Source of the DNA: Cadophora sp. MPI-SDFR-AT-0126
Taxonomy: Eukaryota; Ascomycota; Leotiomycetes; Helotiales; Ploettnerulaceae
NCBI GenBank assembly: GCA_020747065.1
Contig: JAGMVK010000005.1
Location: 2,294,001 to 2,358,000, forward strand
Length of the DNA stretch: 64,000 nucleotides
Direction: 5' to 3'
Under the pieces are notes generated by a model, which saw only the letters and a program-made list of their open reading frames with translations, was not told where the DNA came from and did no database searches. Position numbers and translations under genes: made by a program. Below are positions 37,645 to 47,939 of this stretch, piece by piece. Each line of letters opens with the position of its first letter. The first letter of the stretch is position 1.

Positions 37645-37831
37645 GTTTGCGTTGAGTTTCTTGTTAGGATGCCAGAAGTCCTGTGGCGGAAAGTGACATA
37701 TTATTAGCTCTGAGGCTAACATTTAAGCTTAAATTCTGCCACCGCCTGGGACTGAATTTCGACACTCTTTCCAATAAGCAATATGCTAATGTGCTCCGGA
37801 AACTAAGGATTCGATCTGCCATTTCGCAACC
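37645..37831. promoter_or_regulatory. Short divergent promoter, G-patch / SDR genes
   Basis: 187 bases separate two divergent ATGs, so the two genes probably share a bidirectional promoter. No known motif stands out. Confidence 0.5.
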
Positions 37832-39076
37832 ATGGCAATACACATGATTGCAGACCTGTTCTGGAAGATAGCGCCTAACGTCAACAACGTAGGGAGCATT
37901 CTCAAAGTTGTCGCAGCTCTTCTCATCATCGGTCTCGTCAAATGGTTTTCCAAAGGGGCAACCAATACCTCGGAGAGGCAGATGCACAGCAAAGTGGTCA
38001 TGATAACAGGAGGAACATCCGGAATAGGAGCTACTACAGCTCTTGCTTTGGCTCAGCGAGGCGCACAGATTATACTCTTGGTCCATCAATCACCGAAGGA
38101 CATCTTTCTCGTTGATTACATCGAGGATCTGCGGGAGAAGAGTGGAAATGAGATGATATACGCTGAACAAGTTGACCTGTCGTCCTTGTACAGTATTCGA
38201 CAGTTCGCGACCAAATGGATTGATAATGCCCCGCCTCGAAGACTCGATATGATTATTCTCTGCGCTGCGACATTGACTCCGCCTGGCAAGTCTCGAGTAT
38301 TGACAGAGGAAGGACTCGAAGAGACTTGGGCGGTCAACTACCTTGCGAACTTCCATCTACTCAGCATACTAAGTCCGGCTATAAAAGCTCAACCGCCGGA
38401 TCGAGACGTCCGGATTATATTTGCCAACTGTTCCTCATACACCAGATCACCTCCTATTGACGATGGTAGCGTTGCGATGAAGAAGAAGGAGTGGTCACCA
38501 GCGCTGTCATATGCGAGAAGTAAGCTGGCGCTCACGATATTCGGTAACGCATTTCAAAAGCATTTGGATGCATACAAAAGACCAGACGGCTCTCCAATGA
38601 ATGCGCGAGTTATCTTTGTCGACCCTGGATACTCGCGGACTCCCGGCATGCGAAGGTGGTTTACACGAGGAACATTATGGGGGCTTGGTGTATATCTGAT
38701 CCTATGGCAAAATGTTTGGCTATTGCTCAAGAGTTCAGAAGGAGGATCTCAGAGTTTCCTTTACGCTGCCATGGAAGCTACACTTGGTCGAGGAGTAGGT
38801 GGAAAGATGATCAAAGAGTGCCAAGAAGTGAACTTCGCGAGAAGCGATGTGAAGGACGAGCAAGTTGCAAAGAAGTTGTGGGAAGGCAGCGAAAAGTTAA
38901 TCGAAAGAGTTGAGAGGGAGGAAGCTGTCAGGAGGGCTTTGGAGAAAAAGGAACAGGAAAGGACCAATAAGAGCCAAAAGGCGAAGGAGAAACCCACGGA
39001 AACGCCTGAACCCGCAGGAAGTGGTGCGGAGACTAAGAAGCCCAAGTCTAGGAGGCAGAAGAAAGGAGCCAAATGA
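37832..39076 (+). CDS. Membrane-anchored short-chain dehydrogenase/reductase
   Basis: 414 residues, single exon. A hydrophobic helix near 22-39 would anchor it to the ER or lipid droplet. It is followed by a Rossmann fold with the NAD(P)-binding TGGTSGIG at 59-66, an LCAA motif (the NNAG equivalent), and the catalytic SYARSK (Y-x3-K, about 225-230) followed by VDPGYSRTPGMR. Downstream a second hydrophobic stretch (GLGVYLILWQNVWLLL) precedes a Glu/Lys-rich tail of about 80 residues ending in RRQKKGAK. The overall layout resembles yeast Env9-type lipid-droplet oxidoreductases. The substrate is unknown. It is divergent from the G-patch gene. Confidence 0.8.
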   Translation: MAIHMIADLFWKIAPNVNNVGSILKVVAALLIIGLVKWFSKGATNTSERQMHSKVVMITGGTSGIGATTALALAQRGAQIILLVHQSPKDIFLVDYIEDLREKSGNEMIYAEQVDLSSLYSIRQFATKWIDNAPPRRLDMIILCAATLTPPGKSRVLTEEGLEETWAVNYLANFHLLSILSPAIKAQPPDRDVRIIFANCSSYTRSPPIDDGSVAMKKKEWSPALSYARSKLALTIFGNAFQKHLDAYKRPDGSPMNARVIFVDPGYSRTPGMRRWFTRGTLWGLGVYLILWQNVWLLLKSSEGGSQSFLYAAMEATLGRGVGGKMIKECQEVNFARSDVKDEQVAKKLWEGSEKLIERVEREEAVRRALEKKEQERTNKSQKAKEKPTETPEPAGSGAETKKPKSRRQKKGAK

Positions 39077-39812
39077 ACGACCATACACATCACACACATG
39101 CTTTGTACGCATAGCGATGGAGTTATCCCTGAATTTGGGAAGTTGTGAATATCAAGACCGAATGCATGCCAATTTCAGATGATCAGACTTATTTATTTGC
39201 CATAGGCACCTTCGATACAAACGACATCTTCAGTTTGGATTGCGTGATGCATCCTCTCTGTAATCTCACATTGATCAAGTTCCGGACCCAGATTCCAATC
39301 CAAACAATTGGCAAGGCCACGAAGCCAACATAAAGCGCACTAACTACAACCCTCTGCTGTAGAGTCAAGACAATATTCCTCGTGCTCGCTATCCAATAGT
39401 CCTTGTTTTGGTTGATTCGGATTCATAATTCCTGTTGCAGCGAAATATTCTGCCCCGAGATGAACGGAAGATAACCTGAGGTGCCGACTCGATTCCTACG
39501 AATTCTTATTCCTCTACGATCCGTGAGATCTTGGTACATTTAATTTAGTCAGAATATAGATCTCATTCTTAGAATTCCTCGTGTTTGATTACTTTGAAGG
39601 TCTTTGTCACCATGGCAAGTTGCCATACGATGCCTTTATGCTCCAGCACCCACATAAAGAATGGAATGGCCGGAAGCATACAGGATATTCATTGTGCTAC
39701 AATATAGTTGCGAGCTGTACATACACACACTTATACTGCTACGAAACACCACATTGCTTGCGCTCGATATGGTATCTTGTCCCACAACATCAACGCCCCT
39801 CACCAATTGCTA
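39077..39812. other. Intergenic
   Basis: No supportable gene. It holds the SDR 3' region and the promoter of the next gene. Confidence 0.45.
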
Positions 39813-40610
39813 ATGGACCGCATCGCCCGGCACCTCCCAACAACCGACGAAGTGATAACTGCAATTCTCATTCTCTCACGCACTTTTCAATCTCTTCGTC
39901 TCAAACATGGGATCATCGACTCCTCTGCGATTTTCCTGCACGCGAAGTCCTTCGCCCTTCCTTGCCTCCTCCCATCTAGTATAACGATCCTAATCCAACC
40001 CTCTTCCAAAATCTCCGCATCAGAACTTGTCCGCGACATATCAGAAAAAAGCTATGCATCTGAATATGTTGTCCTACGCAAGGCCTGCGTAGACTACCCG
40101 AAAGTCATAGTCAAGCGGCCGAAAGGGGACATGCGGGGAGATTTATACGTGGGCTTCAAGATCGTGGATCATTGGATATGTCCGTGGAAGAGAGAAGCAT
40201 ATGACTTCCGACTGGAGGGGAACGAGACTGTGTCGCTTATGATTAATGGGGAACAAGTTCATGTCATGATCCCTGAATGGTTGTTAAGACAGAAAATACA
40301 AATATGGAACGAGCGCATCTTTGATGAGGAGAAGCGGACCGATGAGATTGATATTAGGACACTGGTCGATGTGTTGGGATTCTTGGGGAGTAGGAAGATT
40401 AAGTTCAGGCGGAAGCAGGAGATTGAGGATTTGGGGATTGCGGTGATGGGTATGGAGGATGACCCATTGATGCTGGGGAGTTTGATTGATTGCCCGAAGG
40501 TGTTCGGGCCTTGGTATAGGCTGAGTTGGGTGCAGGCTTTCGGGGCATTTGGCGCTGTATTGTTTTTAATGAAGCTCATGGATTATTATGGAAACGATGT
40601 TGATGTGTAG
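39813..40610 (+). CDS. Unrecognised protein with C-terminal membrane segment
   Basis: 265 residues from the ATG at 39813 (MDRIARHLPTTDEVITAIL). I do not recognise the family. An N-terminal helical part is followed by a middle region rich in aromatic and charged residues (SEYVVLRKACVDYPKVIVKR, then DLYVGFKIVDHWICPWKREA) and an acidic/basic helical region. The end is a hydrophobic stretch, WVQAFGAFGAVLFLMKLMDY, close to the C-terminus, which could be a tail anchor. Codon texture and clean length support a real gene. In-frame codons upstream of 39813 are open for about 35 residues, so the start could be earlier. Function unknown. Confidence 0.6.
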   Translation: MDRIARHLPTTDEVITAILILSRTFQSLRLKHGIIDSSAIFLHAKSFALPCLLPSSITILIQPSSKISASELVRDISEKSYASEYVVLRKACVDYPKVIVKRPKGDMRGDLYVGFKIVDHWICPWKREAYDFRLEGNETVSLMINGEQVHVMIPEWLLRQKIQIWNERIFDEEKRTDEIDIRTLVDVLGFLGSRKIKFRRKQEIEDLGIAVMGMEDDPLMLGSLIDCPKVFGPWYRLSWVQAFGAFGAVLFLMKLMDYYGNDVDV

Positions 40611-41131
40611 TAAGCAGGATATACTTATACAGTGCTATAGTTATTTAGTCTCAGCTGAATAATTATCAGAGGACAAGAAGGTTTTGAATAAGAAGATTTT
40701 GGATAAGAAGGTTTTGAACAAGATGGTTTTGGATAATCGACGGCCTGAGCAAAGTGATAACAAACAAAGTTTGGCTATCTAACAATGCAGTTCTATCATG
40801 AAGTAAACAAACATTCAAATTAATGCGCATGTTGACATTCAGGGGATGCCCTCATCGGTTACACGTCATGCCGAGGTGGATCAGACTGCCGCCAAGCTAC
40901 CCCACACTTTGAGTTCCCCATGCATATCTTCCACATGCTTAGCTTAACGCCATCAGACTCAACCTGCCTTTTACAACCCGGAACGACTACACTGGAACGA
41001 CTAATTTCTTTGAGGAGAAGTTCGAAAACAAAAAAGCTAAAGTTGCATCGAGCACGTTTCCTCGTCGATCAATATCACATCTCTTTCAAACCAGTACTCC
41101 ACACGAGCCGAGCCAGCAAGACCATAGCGAG
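40611..41131. other. Intergenic with tandem repeat
   Basis: It contains the 15-base tandem repeat described separately and the presumed promoter of the small two-exon gene. Otherwise no signal. Confidence 0.45.
40675..40734. repeat. 15-base tandem repeat, four copies
   Basis: Four consecutive imperfect 15-base units of consensus AAGAAGGTTTTGRAY. Copies differ at two or three positions. They lie just downstream of the unrecognised gene ending at 40610. Confidence 0.85.
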
Positions 41132-41617
41132 ATGTTTACTTCTATGCAGCCCTCGAGGCCGAAGGTATCTCCCCGCTTCCTTTCCTTGCTTGACGAATTT
41201 ACCGTATCCTACAGAAATGCTCAAAAGTAAAGCTCAACAGCTAACAAATCTCAGCTGCCTCACCACCACCCCAACCCACCATCGAACCAGCAACAACAAC
41301 GCACATCCTCCACTCTCTCCTCACAGCATCAAGACTCCTCATACTCGTCAATACCACCACAAACACCACCCCTTCCCAGAAACCAAATCGAAGCCATGCC
41401 TCCGCTGCCTTTCCCAGTAGCACGAACTTCTTTCCTAGCCCCTCAGCAAATGATCCATGATGCATCAAAGCGACATCCGGTATTTTTTACAGAGAGACTG
41501 AAGAAAGCGCCGGAGGGGGTGAGAGCGGGCAATGGGAATTGGAGTAGTCCGGTTGCGTCGGGGTATGTTTTTAATGATGGGGTTAAGAGGAGGGTAGATG
41601 GGATATACAAATTGTGA
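41132..41617 (+). CDS. Small Pro/Gln/Ser-rich protein, two exons
   Basis: Exons 41132-41164 and 41255-41617 join in phase 0 across a 90-base intron (GTATCT donor, GCTAAC branch, CTCAG acceptor) to give 131 residues. The first half is low complexity (NPPSNQQQQRTSSTLSSQHQ). The second half, beginning MPPLPFPVARTSF, is more ordered: HDASKRHPVFFTERLKKAP, then GNWSSPVASGYVFNDGVKRR and a C-terminal DGIYKL. I do not recognise it. The good splice signals and the compositional contrast between the halves favour a real gene. The alternative is that only the second exon from 41396 is translated. Confidence 0.42.
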
Positions 41618-42040
41618 GGCGACGGTATCGGGAAGATGGAGAACAAGGCGCTGTTCAGTGGAGGGAGAGTCCCCTTGAATGGTCCATATGGGATCTGTTT
41701 CTGAGGTAGAGCTGATATGCAGATGTTCAGACTATACGTGGGATCTGCGCTTCATGGGATATGATGGGACTGTTGCATGGCAATTGATGGGTTTGGCGTT
41801 ACAGGAGGACAAATCTTTACATTCAGTCATATCACAAGTAGTTTAATAACCTCGCCAACAACATCGATCGGCTGTTTTTGGGATAAAAAAGTCTGTATTT
41901 TGAAGGCTAGGACCTTTGTAAGAAATTACCACCAGAAAAAGTGCTATTGTAACCAAACTCCCCATGGTATCAGCTGAGTTTCCTGCTTGCTATATGATAC
42001 AAGCGCCTTAAAGTATACAACAAATAAGTAATTTGACGAT
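41618..42040. other. Intergenic between convergent genes
   Basis: About 420 bases with no coding signal, between the small gene and the 3' end of the R-SNARE gene. Confidence 0.45.
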
Positions 42041-42826
42041 TCAACCGACACACTTCGACCAACCCGGTAATCCGCATCCAAAACCGACGAACAGGTAAAT
42101 CAAGAAAATGACCACCAACATAAGAAGTGCCATCAATTTGACATTCTTCCACCACATCTTCCTCCGCAAGCCCCTGCTTCTGACCCGGAAATCATGGGCA
42201 CTTCCCCCCAACCTGTCGGTTTTGTCGACTAAAAGATCAATTCTCTCTCCTCTCTCCAATAGGCTTTCAATATTCTGGCTCATGATTCCTCTAACATTGT
42301 CAATCTCTTCTTGGACGTTGGAAATCGCATCTTCCTTTCCAGCCTTAGTCGTTCCATAATCCACCATCAACTTCTTTAACTCGCTGTTAAAGCTTCCTGC
42401 GCCATAATTTGGCAGGCTCGCAAAATCTGTGCTTTCGGGTGCATACTGCGACAAGAATCGTTTTTTGATTTCGAACAGGAAGCCGAAAGGGATGCGCCGG
42501 CCGAGTGAAGAATCTGCGATGACGAGATATGTGAGTCCGCCAGCGGATGCAGAAGATGGCTCGTACTCGGAAGGTGCGTCGGCGATGTAGTGGATGAAGT
42601 TGTTATTGTGGGTGTAGGTGAGCTTTTGTGCTGTTTTGTGCTCGATTTTAGGGAGGACGAGGGATGCGAGGGATGAGGTCTGAGAGGATGCTGAAGCTGT
42701 ATGTTCTGCGAGGATGGTGGTGTTATGGGCTATGCAGGCACTGTCTATGGTGAGTTGGTCCTAAACAAGGTCTGGAGGACGTACTTACTAGAGAAGAGGA
42801 GTTGGTGGTGATGAAGAGGACGCCAT
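42041..42826 (-). CDS. Longin-domain R-SNARE (VAMP7-like)
   Basis: Exons 42789-42826 and 42041-42740 (intron 42741-42788, GTAAGT donor) sum to 245 residues. The longin domain opens with LLYACIAHNTTILAEH and continues through NFIHYIADAP, GLTYLVIADSSLGRRIPFGF and LFEIKKRF. The SNARE motif follows (IDNVRGIMSQNIESLLERGE, then RIDLLVDKTDRL) with Arg at the zero layer. A C-terminal hydrophobic anchor (LMALLMLVVIFLIYLFVGF) ends the protein. Longin R-SNAREs with an anchor act in fusion at the vacuole or endosome (VAMP7/Nyv1 type); the lipid-anchored Ykt6 is excluded by the membrane segment. It shares a roughly 440-base divergent promoter with SUV3. Confidence 0.87.
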
Positions 42827-43265
42827 TTTTGCTTTCTTCTAGATGGCGTTCATGTAATCCAAACTTCGAATATGTCTTGGATTCCGGTGAGCGACTGGAA
42901 ATCCTGAGATTTTCTGCACAATGCTGGATGGTCGTGATGTTGAGAGAGAGTGTGGTGAGGATCAGGTTACAGGAGGTTAACTAGACGAGAGTGCCTCTAC
43001 TCGCTTTGGAATGATCAAGGATGACGCAGTGGAGGCGAAGGCAGGGGACGATGGCAGGATGGCTGGATGGAGACGGAAGATTAACGGGCCGATTTCACCG
43101 CGGTTCAGGGCCCTGCCGTCGCGTCCCGTCCAAAAAAAAGTTGAAAGCGTCAACGATTCCACCATACTCTCTTCTCCTGTTGAGTTACGCTGGAAACCAT
43201 CTCAACACTGGATCGCCCCTGATGTGTTCTCCTCTGCTCAAGTCGAATGTCCATCAACAGCAGTG
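42827..43265. promoter_or_regulatory. Divergent promoter R-SNARE / SUV3
   Basis: About 440 bases between divergent starts. The SUV3 frame is open back to about 43011, so a longer N-terminus is possible, but the text there has no targeting character. Confidence 0.45.
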
Positions 43266-46004
43266 ATGCCCTTGGCCATCCGCAAAGGTGGGCTTTGTGC
43301 TTTCTGTACCTTCAGAGCATCACTGCGGCATTCTTTCAACCGCCCAAATCGCTTCAACCATCAAAATGGGGCACGATACCTCAACGAGTCCGCTTTGCAG
43401 GTCTGCAAGACTGATTCTGTATTTCCCATCATACGACGGATGCCAGGCGGCAAAAGAAACAGAATCGAAAGCGAAAGATCCTCCAGTTTTGATCCAGAGT
43501 TCAAGGACAGTGGGAGAAAAGCTAGGCCTGGTTATGATGGAGAACACCGTCAACAAGAGCATTGGACAGGCGATAGACGGAGACACGATACCATAGAATC
43601 GAGAAGATTGAGGGCGGGCAGCTTAATCAAGCCTTCTGAAACCACATATGGAGTATTTGGACGACTTTTACTCGAGCAGATTCATCGCTTGGAATTCTCT
43701 CTGAAATACAAAGAGAAAGTATCAGTCCAGGCTTGGGGCATACAGACAGACGAGGAGCTGCATAAGAAACTCGACTTCTTCAGAGAGAAAATCAAAGCTT
43801 GCACAGATCTTGCCGAGAATGGCAAAGTTCACAAGCAGGACAACCCCCTGTTTTTCCGCATGCGTAATGCATTCATAACAGGTGGTATGGCTGAGCTGAC
43901 CTCGGAGATGAAGTATTCATTCATCAACGAGGTTATAACCGCGAACTTCACGAATCATCATCAGATAAATCAGGAGAAGCTTGCGGATCTGAGATACCCT
44001 CTCGAGTGGTATCCTGCGACGAGAGCTCTGCAGAGGACTGTACATCTGCATGTTGGGCCAACCAATTCTGGCAAAACATATCATGCCTTGCAGCGATTGG
44101 AAGCGGCAGAATCTGGTATTTTTGCTGGACCACTGCGACTCCTCGCCCACGAGGTGTACGCCAGGCTTAATGCTAAAGGGAAGAAATGTGCTCTTGTCAC
44201 TGGCGAGGAACGGCGGATACCTGAGGGTTACGACAACACCATGAACAGCTGTACTGTGGAAATGGTTCCGCTCAACTGCAAAGTAGACGTAGCAGTCATT
44301 GATGAGATTCAGATGATGGGCGACACAGAACGTGGTTGGGCCTGGACTCAGGCATTTCTAGGAGTTCAAGCCAAGGAGGTTCACCTTTGTGGCGAGACAC
44401 GCACGAAGAAGATTGTCACTGAACTGTGTGCCGCCATGGGAGATAAGCTGGTTATTCATGAATATGAGCGACTGAGCCCGTTGAAGACACAAGCGAATAG
44501 TCTTGGAAAGTTGGAAAATCTCGAGAAAGGCGACGCCATCATTTTGTTTTCTCGGGTTGCAATTCATGCCATGAAAGCAGACGTTGAGAGGGTCACTGGA
44601 AAGCGATGTGCGGTCGTCTACGGCTCACTGCCTCCCGAAACACGCGCGCAGCAAGCCGCTCTTTTCAATGACCCTGACAATGACTACGACTTTCTTGTTG
44701 CCAGCGATGCAGTTGGCATGGGGTTGAACCTGAGCATTAAGCGTGTCATTTTTGAGTCAACTTCCAAGCATGACGGGGTTTCGTTCCGGACTATCAAGCC
44801 GTACGAAATCAAGCAGATTGCTGGACGAGCTGGGAGATTCAAGACTGCCCAACAAGCAATCGATACTGGGATTTCCAACAATACGCCACCGGTCGCTCTC
44901 GATGTCGTCGAAAAGCCGACCAGAAATGTGGGCTACGTTACGACACTGACCAAATACGATCTTGGAGTTGTACGTGAGGCAATGGAAACTGAAGTAGAGC
45001 CTTTGTCATCAGTAGGCATATTCCCACCTGCAGATATTCTCTTCCGTTTCGCTAGTTACTTTCCGCCAAAAACACCGTTTGGATACATCACGCTGCGCCT
45101 GCATGACATGGCTTCACTTCACCCTCAATTCCACTTATGTCGCCTCAAAGAACAAATACATATAGCGGACCTCATCCAAGAGTTTGATCTGTCAATTATG
45201 GATCGGATCACGCTCATGAGTTCACCGGCTAGTGTGAGAGATGCTGGTATGACGAAGGTGGTCAAAGCATTGGCGCAGTGCATTGCAGAGAAAAGAAAGG
45301 GGGCTCTACTCGACATGCAGTGCTTTGACCTAGAGCTCATTGATAGAGACATTCACGACGATGTAGACGGCACCAAGGGCTACTTGCGAAAAGCAGAGGC
45401 TTTGCATAGAGCCATCACGCTTTATCTTTGGCTGAGTTATCGCTTCGCCGGCGTCTTCACCAATCAAGCCTTGGCTTTTCACGTCAAAAGCTTGATCGAG
45501 GAAAAGATTGATCAGTGCCTAGGAGAAGTATCTTGGACTGAGGCACAAAGGAGAACACGCAACTTTTTGAGAATGAGAGCAATCAAGACAGCCGCCAAGG
45601 AGGATGAGCTCGCCATGGCAGCTGCTTTGGATCTCGACGCAGATGAACCTTCACCCATTTCAAGATCTGGGGAGGCTTCTGGTTTATCTCTAGGAGAACA
45701 AGAAACACAAATGGAACCGGACCAACATAGCCTTGAGAAACCCTATGATGATGACGACGACTTGGACGGTGCAATAGTGAATTCGAGCCTAGAGGAGGAT
45801 ATCGAATTGAAGTCAGGGGAGGCAGTGAACGAGGAAGGACACGATTCCGAGGACTCGCCGGCCTCAGATGGGATGATACCAACCACTCCCGAAGAACTGG
45901 AGGATGAACTCAAGGAGATTGACGATGGGTATCAAAGAGCCACCGAGCCATCAGCATCTGCTGTCTCTAACGTGGTGCCCCCGAAGAGAAACCCGGATGA
46001 CTGA
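43266..46004 (+). CDS. suv3: Mitochondrial ATP-dependent RNA helicase Suv3
   Basis: 912 residues from the ATG at 43266. This start gives a basic, hydroxyl-rich leader (MPLAIRKGGLCAFC ...) with the character of a mitochondrial targeting peptide. The helicase core has Walker A GPTNSGKT (about 264-271), DEIQMMGD (about 344), HLCGE, SRVAIHAMK, VVYGSLPPETRAQQA, SDAVGMGLNLSIKRVIFES and motif VI QIAGRAGRF (about 517-525). The C-terminal Suv3 domain follows, then an acidic tail of about 130 residues that is longer than in yeast. In the family Suv3 forms the mitochondrial degradosome with the exoribonuclease Dss1, clearing introns and aberrant mitochondrial RNA. No introns seen. Confidence 0.93.
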   Translation: MPLAIRKGGLCAFCTFRASLRHSFNRPNRFNHQNGARYLNESALQVCKTDSVFPIIRRMPGGKRNRIESERSSSFDPEFKDSGRKARPGYDGEHRQQEHWTGDRRRHDTIESRRLRAGSLIKPSETTYGVFGRLLLEQIHRLEFSLKYKEKVSVQAWGIQTDEELHKKLDFFREKIKACTDLAENGKVHKQDNPLFFRMRNAFITGGMAELTSEMKYSFINEVITANFTNHHQINQEKLADLRYPLEWYPATRALQRTVHLHVGPTNSGKTYHALQRLEAAESGIFAGPLRLLAHEVYARLNAKGKKCALVTGEERRIPEGYDNTMNSCTVEMVPLNCKVDVAVIDEIQMMGDTERGWAWTQAFLGVQAKEVHLCGETRTKKIVTELCAAMGDKLVIHEYERLSPLKTQANSLGKLENLEKGDAIILFSRVAIHAMKADVERVTGKRCAVVYGSLPPETRAQQAALFNDPDNDYDFLVASDAVGMGLNLSIKRVIFESTSKHDGVSFRTIKPYEIKQIAGRAGRFKTAQQAIDTGISNNTPPVALDVVEKPTRNVGYVTTLTKYDLGVVREAMETEVEPLSSVGIFPPADILFRFASYFPPKTPFGYITLRLHDMASLHPQFHLCRLKEQIHIADLIQEFDLSIMDRITLMSSPASVRDAGMTKVVKALAQCIAEKRKGALLDMQCFDLELIDRDIHDDVDGTKGYLRKAEALHRAITLYLWLSYRFAGVFTNQALAFHVKSLIEEKIDQCLGEVSWTEAQRRTRNFLRMRAIKTAAKEDELAMAAALDLDADEPSPISRSGEASGLSLGEQETQMEPDQHSLEKPYDDDDDLDGAIVNSSLEEDIELKSGEAVNEEGHDSEDSPASDGMIPTTPEELEDELKEIDDGYQRATEPSASAVSNVVPPKRNPDD

Positions 46005-47939
46005 GTTGTGGCAAAAAGAACACTACAAGATCAGAGATCTTCCCACATCCGGCCACCCCACTCCTAAAGACGACTTTCAAAGCGGAAAAAGACACCAATT
46101 TTGAAAGGTGATTGTACCTTAATTGTTCATTCTGTATAAATAGATACCCAGAAATATGTCTGTATGGCGATACTCTGCCCATGATAAGGAGTTTCCAGGA
46201 CCCACCTTCTGTTCAGCATTTGAGCGATGATATGTATCAAGAATAGAGGAGCTAATGGTCTAAAAACTGTTCATTACATTGAAATTCAAATTTCGATGAC
46301 TACGGCGACTGTCGCAGTTGTACTTGTACCGCTCCTGTCACAATACATATTAGTACCGAGTGTGGAGTCTCTTGAGTGACGTTTTACACCACGATTTATC
46401 TCTTCTATTGAACTTCCTACTTTTCTCCTTCCACTTCTCATGACATACTATACCCTGGTTTTAATCCTTCTGCTTGTTGCATATTAGGGTGTTAAAGGAT
46501 CGAGGGGACCTATCGAGCAGCAGCTGCCACTAGACCTTGCAGTCAGTTGTGCTTCACCTCCATCTTTTTCTGCACACTGGGCACTTGGCTTGAGTTGAGA
46601 CGTTTAATCGTTTGAGATTTTGTCTCCTTTGAAGGTAACATGACGAGTTAATGGGCTGAATTCTGCTAGTAACTTTCAGATTATCAACAACGAAGTTAAT
46701 AGCTACCGATATTCTACTTTTCGAACATTTTCTATACTTGATCCCGGGTAAGTATTGCCCAATTCAAAAGCTTGATGAGCTAACTTGTGCTAGGCCCCAT
46801 TGGGTAGTGTCTATATCCCCTGGTAAGCCTGTCCACCTTCCTGACTCTTGACTATGCCGTGGAATGTCGTGCAAGGAGGACCTCCCCTCGCTTATGCTGC
46901 ACGAAGCCAGCACATCCCAAAAACACCGTAAGTTGAAAGATAACGACGTTGTACAGCATTTTCTTGACAGATGTGAGCTCGAGACTGGTCCCCATGATAT
47001 CAATTCGTTGACAACGAGACGTTGAGGAGAATCTTTTCCTCGCTGTCGCCGATCGAAACATGGCTCGATCAAGAGCTGTCAGACCAGGATCTGGTTAGAA
47101 ACGGACTCCAAGATCCAATGAGAGTCTGTTTATATGCACTTATCCTCTTCTGAAGAGACAGAAGGCGTGGGAGAGGTAGTATCGAGTGGGGTAGTGGGGT
47201 AATACAGTAATAAGCATCACATGATCTCCTTTTGCCCGCCACTTTGTGCAGAGGCTAACGTGAAAATTTAGCCATTTTCTCTTCGAATTGAAGCATTAGG
47301 ATCGTGCAAGGAAAGGAAGTTGCTTCTTCATGCTTCGTTACAAATTTAATCTGCAAGCAGGGCAGTCGTAAATGACTAATTTATGTTCAATTGTCCCAAG
47401 TAGGAGGAAAGTCGAGGTTCTTCAGGCGATTCAAGCCCCCAGACTCAGACCCAAAACCCCAATCTAACCCCCGCCCGCTGTGGAAGTTGTTCCAGTGGTC
47501 AAAGCTCCGTCTTCTCTTCCTCAACGATCAGCCCTCATTTTTGTTTCTTTCGCTGCACAACCACGCATGCATGCCACAGATTCGAACGTTACAACTTCCT
47601 ATTCTGCGTTCCGTATGACAAAGCCACGTCAATTGGCACCGAATTACATGCGGAATGACGGCCCGTCAACCCCCACGCGTAAGTGTCCGCGGGGAGCCCG
47701 GATACCCCAAAGAAGCCCTGGCTGACTAGCCTACAGTGCCCAGCAGCTGTTGTCCAGTGATCAGCTAAGCGGTCAGGGTCAGGATTTTCAGGGCCTTCAA
47801 TGCCTGTAGCTGCTCCTTGCTGCAGTGCTGTCTGTCTTACATTGGCCTCCGGAAGCCGGAGTACAAGAACGGCTATTGCCCCTCCCCATTCCCCTCGTTT
47901 CCCATTTTGCATTTCGTCTTTTGAATTTTCAATAATTCA
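46005..47939. other. Long intergenic region
   Basis: 1.9 kb with no gene I can support. Around 46850-47110 a few plus-strand fragments have an ankyrin-like look (GGPPLAYAARSQHI, then DNDVVQHFLDRCELETG) but sit in different frames separated by stops. If real they are a decayed ankyrin relic. The last 500 bases are the presumed GH3 promoter and leader. Confidence 0.4.

Noticed and set aside
43011..43265. Upstream in-frame extension of SUV3
   Set aside because: The frame is open, but the sequence is low-quality and lacks targeting character, whereas the Met at 43266 begins a convincing mitochondrial leader.
47391..47912. Frames upstream of the GH3 gene
   Set aside because: CT/Pro-rich text typical of a fungal promoter and leader; no motif.
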